Notes under the pieces: generated by a model | The model's database searches: none | What the model was told of the DNA's origin: nothing | The model's input: the letters and a program-made list of their open reading frames with translations, nothing else | Position numbers and translations under genes: made by a program | Source: Planctomycetota bacterium | Lineage (GTDB): Bacteria; Planctomycetota; UBA8108; UBA1146; JAJFFE01 | Assembly (NCBI GenBank): GCA_020425835.1 | Contig: JAGQRC010000232.1 | Span: forward strand, 1 to 6,332 | Direction of reading: 5' to 3' | DNA: 6,332 nt | Part shown: piece by piece, positions 5,448-6,332 of the stretch | Numbering within the stretch: the first letter of the stretch is position 1 | Layout of the letters: every line of letters starts with the position of its first letter

Positions 5448-6332
5448 ATGAACCGTGTGATCTTCGGCCTCCTCGTGTCGTTTCTCGCGCTGACGGTCAG
5501 CGGGTGCTGCACCGACCCGGTCAACGGCGAGTCCTACCTCTGCTTCGGTGAACCGAGTGATCAGGAAGAGGCGCAGATCGGGGCGAGCTACGCTCCATCG
5601 TTCATCGCGGAGAGCGGCGGTCTGTATCCCGATCGAGCGCTCCACGACTACCTGAACCACATCGTCATCGACAAGATGGCGCGTCACACCCAGCGCCCCA
5701 ATCTCCCGTGGGAGTTCCACATCCTCAACACCTCCCAGATCAACGCGTTTGCGCTGCCGGGTGGCCAGGTCTTCGTGACGCGCGGGCTCCTCGCAAGGCT
5801 CGACAGCGAAGCTCAGTTCGCGCATCTCATGGGTCACGAGCTGGGGCACGTCACTCACAAGCACTCGGTTCGCGGCCAGACCCGGGCGACTCTCTTCGGT
5901 CTCCTCGTCGGAGCGGTCGGCGTCGCGGAGAGTTCGATCGGGGATCCGGACAGCCCCCAGTACGTGACGACGGCGGTCTCGGGTCTCGGTCAGTTGACAC
6001 TGCTGAAGTTCTCGCGCGATCAAGAGCTGCAGTCGGACTGCCGCGGCGTCGACTATGCCGTCGCCGCGGGCTACGACCCCCGCGAGGGCAAGAAGACATT
6101 CGAGATGTTCCTCGCGCTGAAGCAGCAGGCGGGACAGGGCGAGTCCCTGATCGACGGGCTGCTCTCGACCCACCCTCTCGACTCCACGCGAATCGAGCAG
6201 ATCGACGCCTACATCGCGGAGACCCAGCCCGAGCTCCCGCAGGGGCTGGTCGTCAACGAGCCGCACTTCCAAGATCTGATGACGGACGTCCGCGGGGCGC
6301 AGGCCGTGTACGACGATCACGACCGCGCCATG
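5448..6332 (+). CDS. M48-family zinc metalloprotease lipoprotein (3' end outside window)
   Basis: The visible 295 residues show a secreted, lipid-anchored zinc protease. A short hydrophobic signal (residues 4-18) ends in VSGC with the lipidated Cys20; residue 21 is Cys, not Asp, so sorting to the outer membrane is likely if this is a Gram-negative cell. The peptidase M48 domain follows: NAFALPGGQVFVTRGLL (99-115), the zinc motif HELGH (130-134), and SRDQELQSD (189-197), whose Glu193 is the expected third ligand. The THPLDSTRI segment near 244-252 is also typical of the family. Homologues such as BepA and LoiP act in periplasmic quality control of outer-membrane proteins; a similar role is inferred. 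The ATG at 5448 follows GGAAGG (5431-5436), 11 nt upstream. The frame is still open at base 6332, so a C-terminal domain may lie beyond. It is divergent from the Nudix/MBL gene. Confidence 0.93.
   Translation, partial: MNRVIFGLLVSFLALTVSGCCTDPVNGESYLCFGEPSDQEEAQIGASYAPSFIAESGGLYPDRALHDYLNHIVIDKMARHTQRPNLPWEFHILNTSQINAFALPGGQVFVTRGLLARLDSEAQFAHLMGHELGHVTHKHSVRGQTRATLFGLLVGAVGVAESSIGDPDSPQYVTTAVSGLGQLTLLKFSRDQELQSDCRGVDYAVAAGYDPREGKKTFEMFLALKQQAGQGESLIDGLLSTHPLDSTRIEQIDAYIAETQPELPQGLVVNEPHFQDLMTDVRGAQAVYDDHDRAM

Noticed and set aside
5232..6320. Minus-strand open frame of 362 codons opposite the M48 gene
   Set aside because: It is antisense to a clear lipoprotein metalloprotease; the frame is open because of codon bias.

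Overview
The window is a G+C-rich bacterial chromosome segment, roughly two-thirds G+C by eye, with strong third-position G/C bias in the real genes. It holds five protein genes, two of them cut by the window edges, and one unusually long gene-free stretch. A lipobox-bearing M48 protease points to a Gram-negative cell. The mix of LarB, a PyrK-type flavoprotein and a Nudix/MBL fusion would suit a deltaproteobacterial-type lineage (Myxococcota, Desulfobacterota, Binatota or similar), but nothing here fixes the taxonomy.

Left part (1-2269, + strand): three translationally coupled genes overlap by 4 bp each. They are the 3' part of larB (nickel-pincer nucleotide synthesis), nnrD (ADP/ATP-dependent NAD(P)H-hydrate dehydratase) and pyrK (FAD/2Fe-2S electron-transfer subunit of dihydroorotate dehydrogenase). 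LarB consumes nicotinic acid adenine dinucleotide, NnrD repairs damaged NAD(P)H and PyrK uses NAD, so the operon has a loose nicotinamide-nucleotide theme. No pyrD follows pyrK.

Middle (2270-3623, about 1.35 kb): no convincing protein gene. The + strand carries a possible promoter near 2556-2584, a run of 15-bp-period GGACGAA repeats, two clear hairpins and a very strong intrinsic terminator (2959-2993). Together these outline a candidate transcript of about 400 nt. From the right, a minus-strand promoter-like pair with a perfect TATAAT (3526-3553) faces leftward into a stretch with direct repeats and inverted repeats and no coding signal. A hairpin with U-tracts on the minus strand (2381-2423) could end such a leftward transcript. 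This gap is the most likely place for something undescribed.

Right part: a minus-strand gene (3624-5162) encodes an N-terminal Nudix hydrolase fused to an MBL-fold hydrolase with a C-terminal extension like that of LACTB2. A 285-bp divergent intergenic region separates it from a + strand gene (5448 to the window end) for a lipoprotein M48 zinc metalloprotease, which probably acts in the periplasm at the outer membrane.
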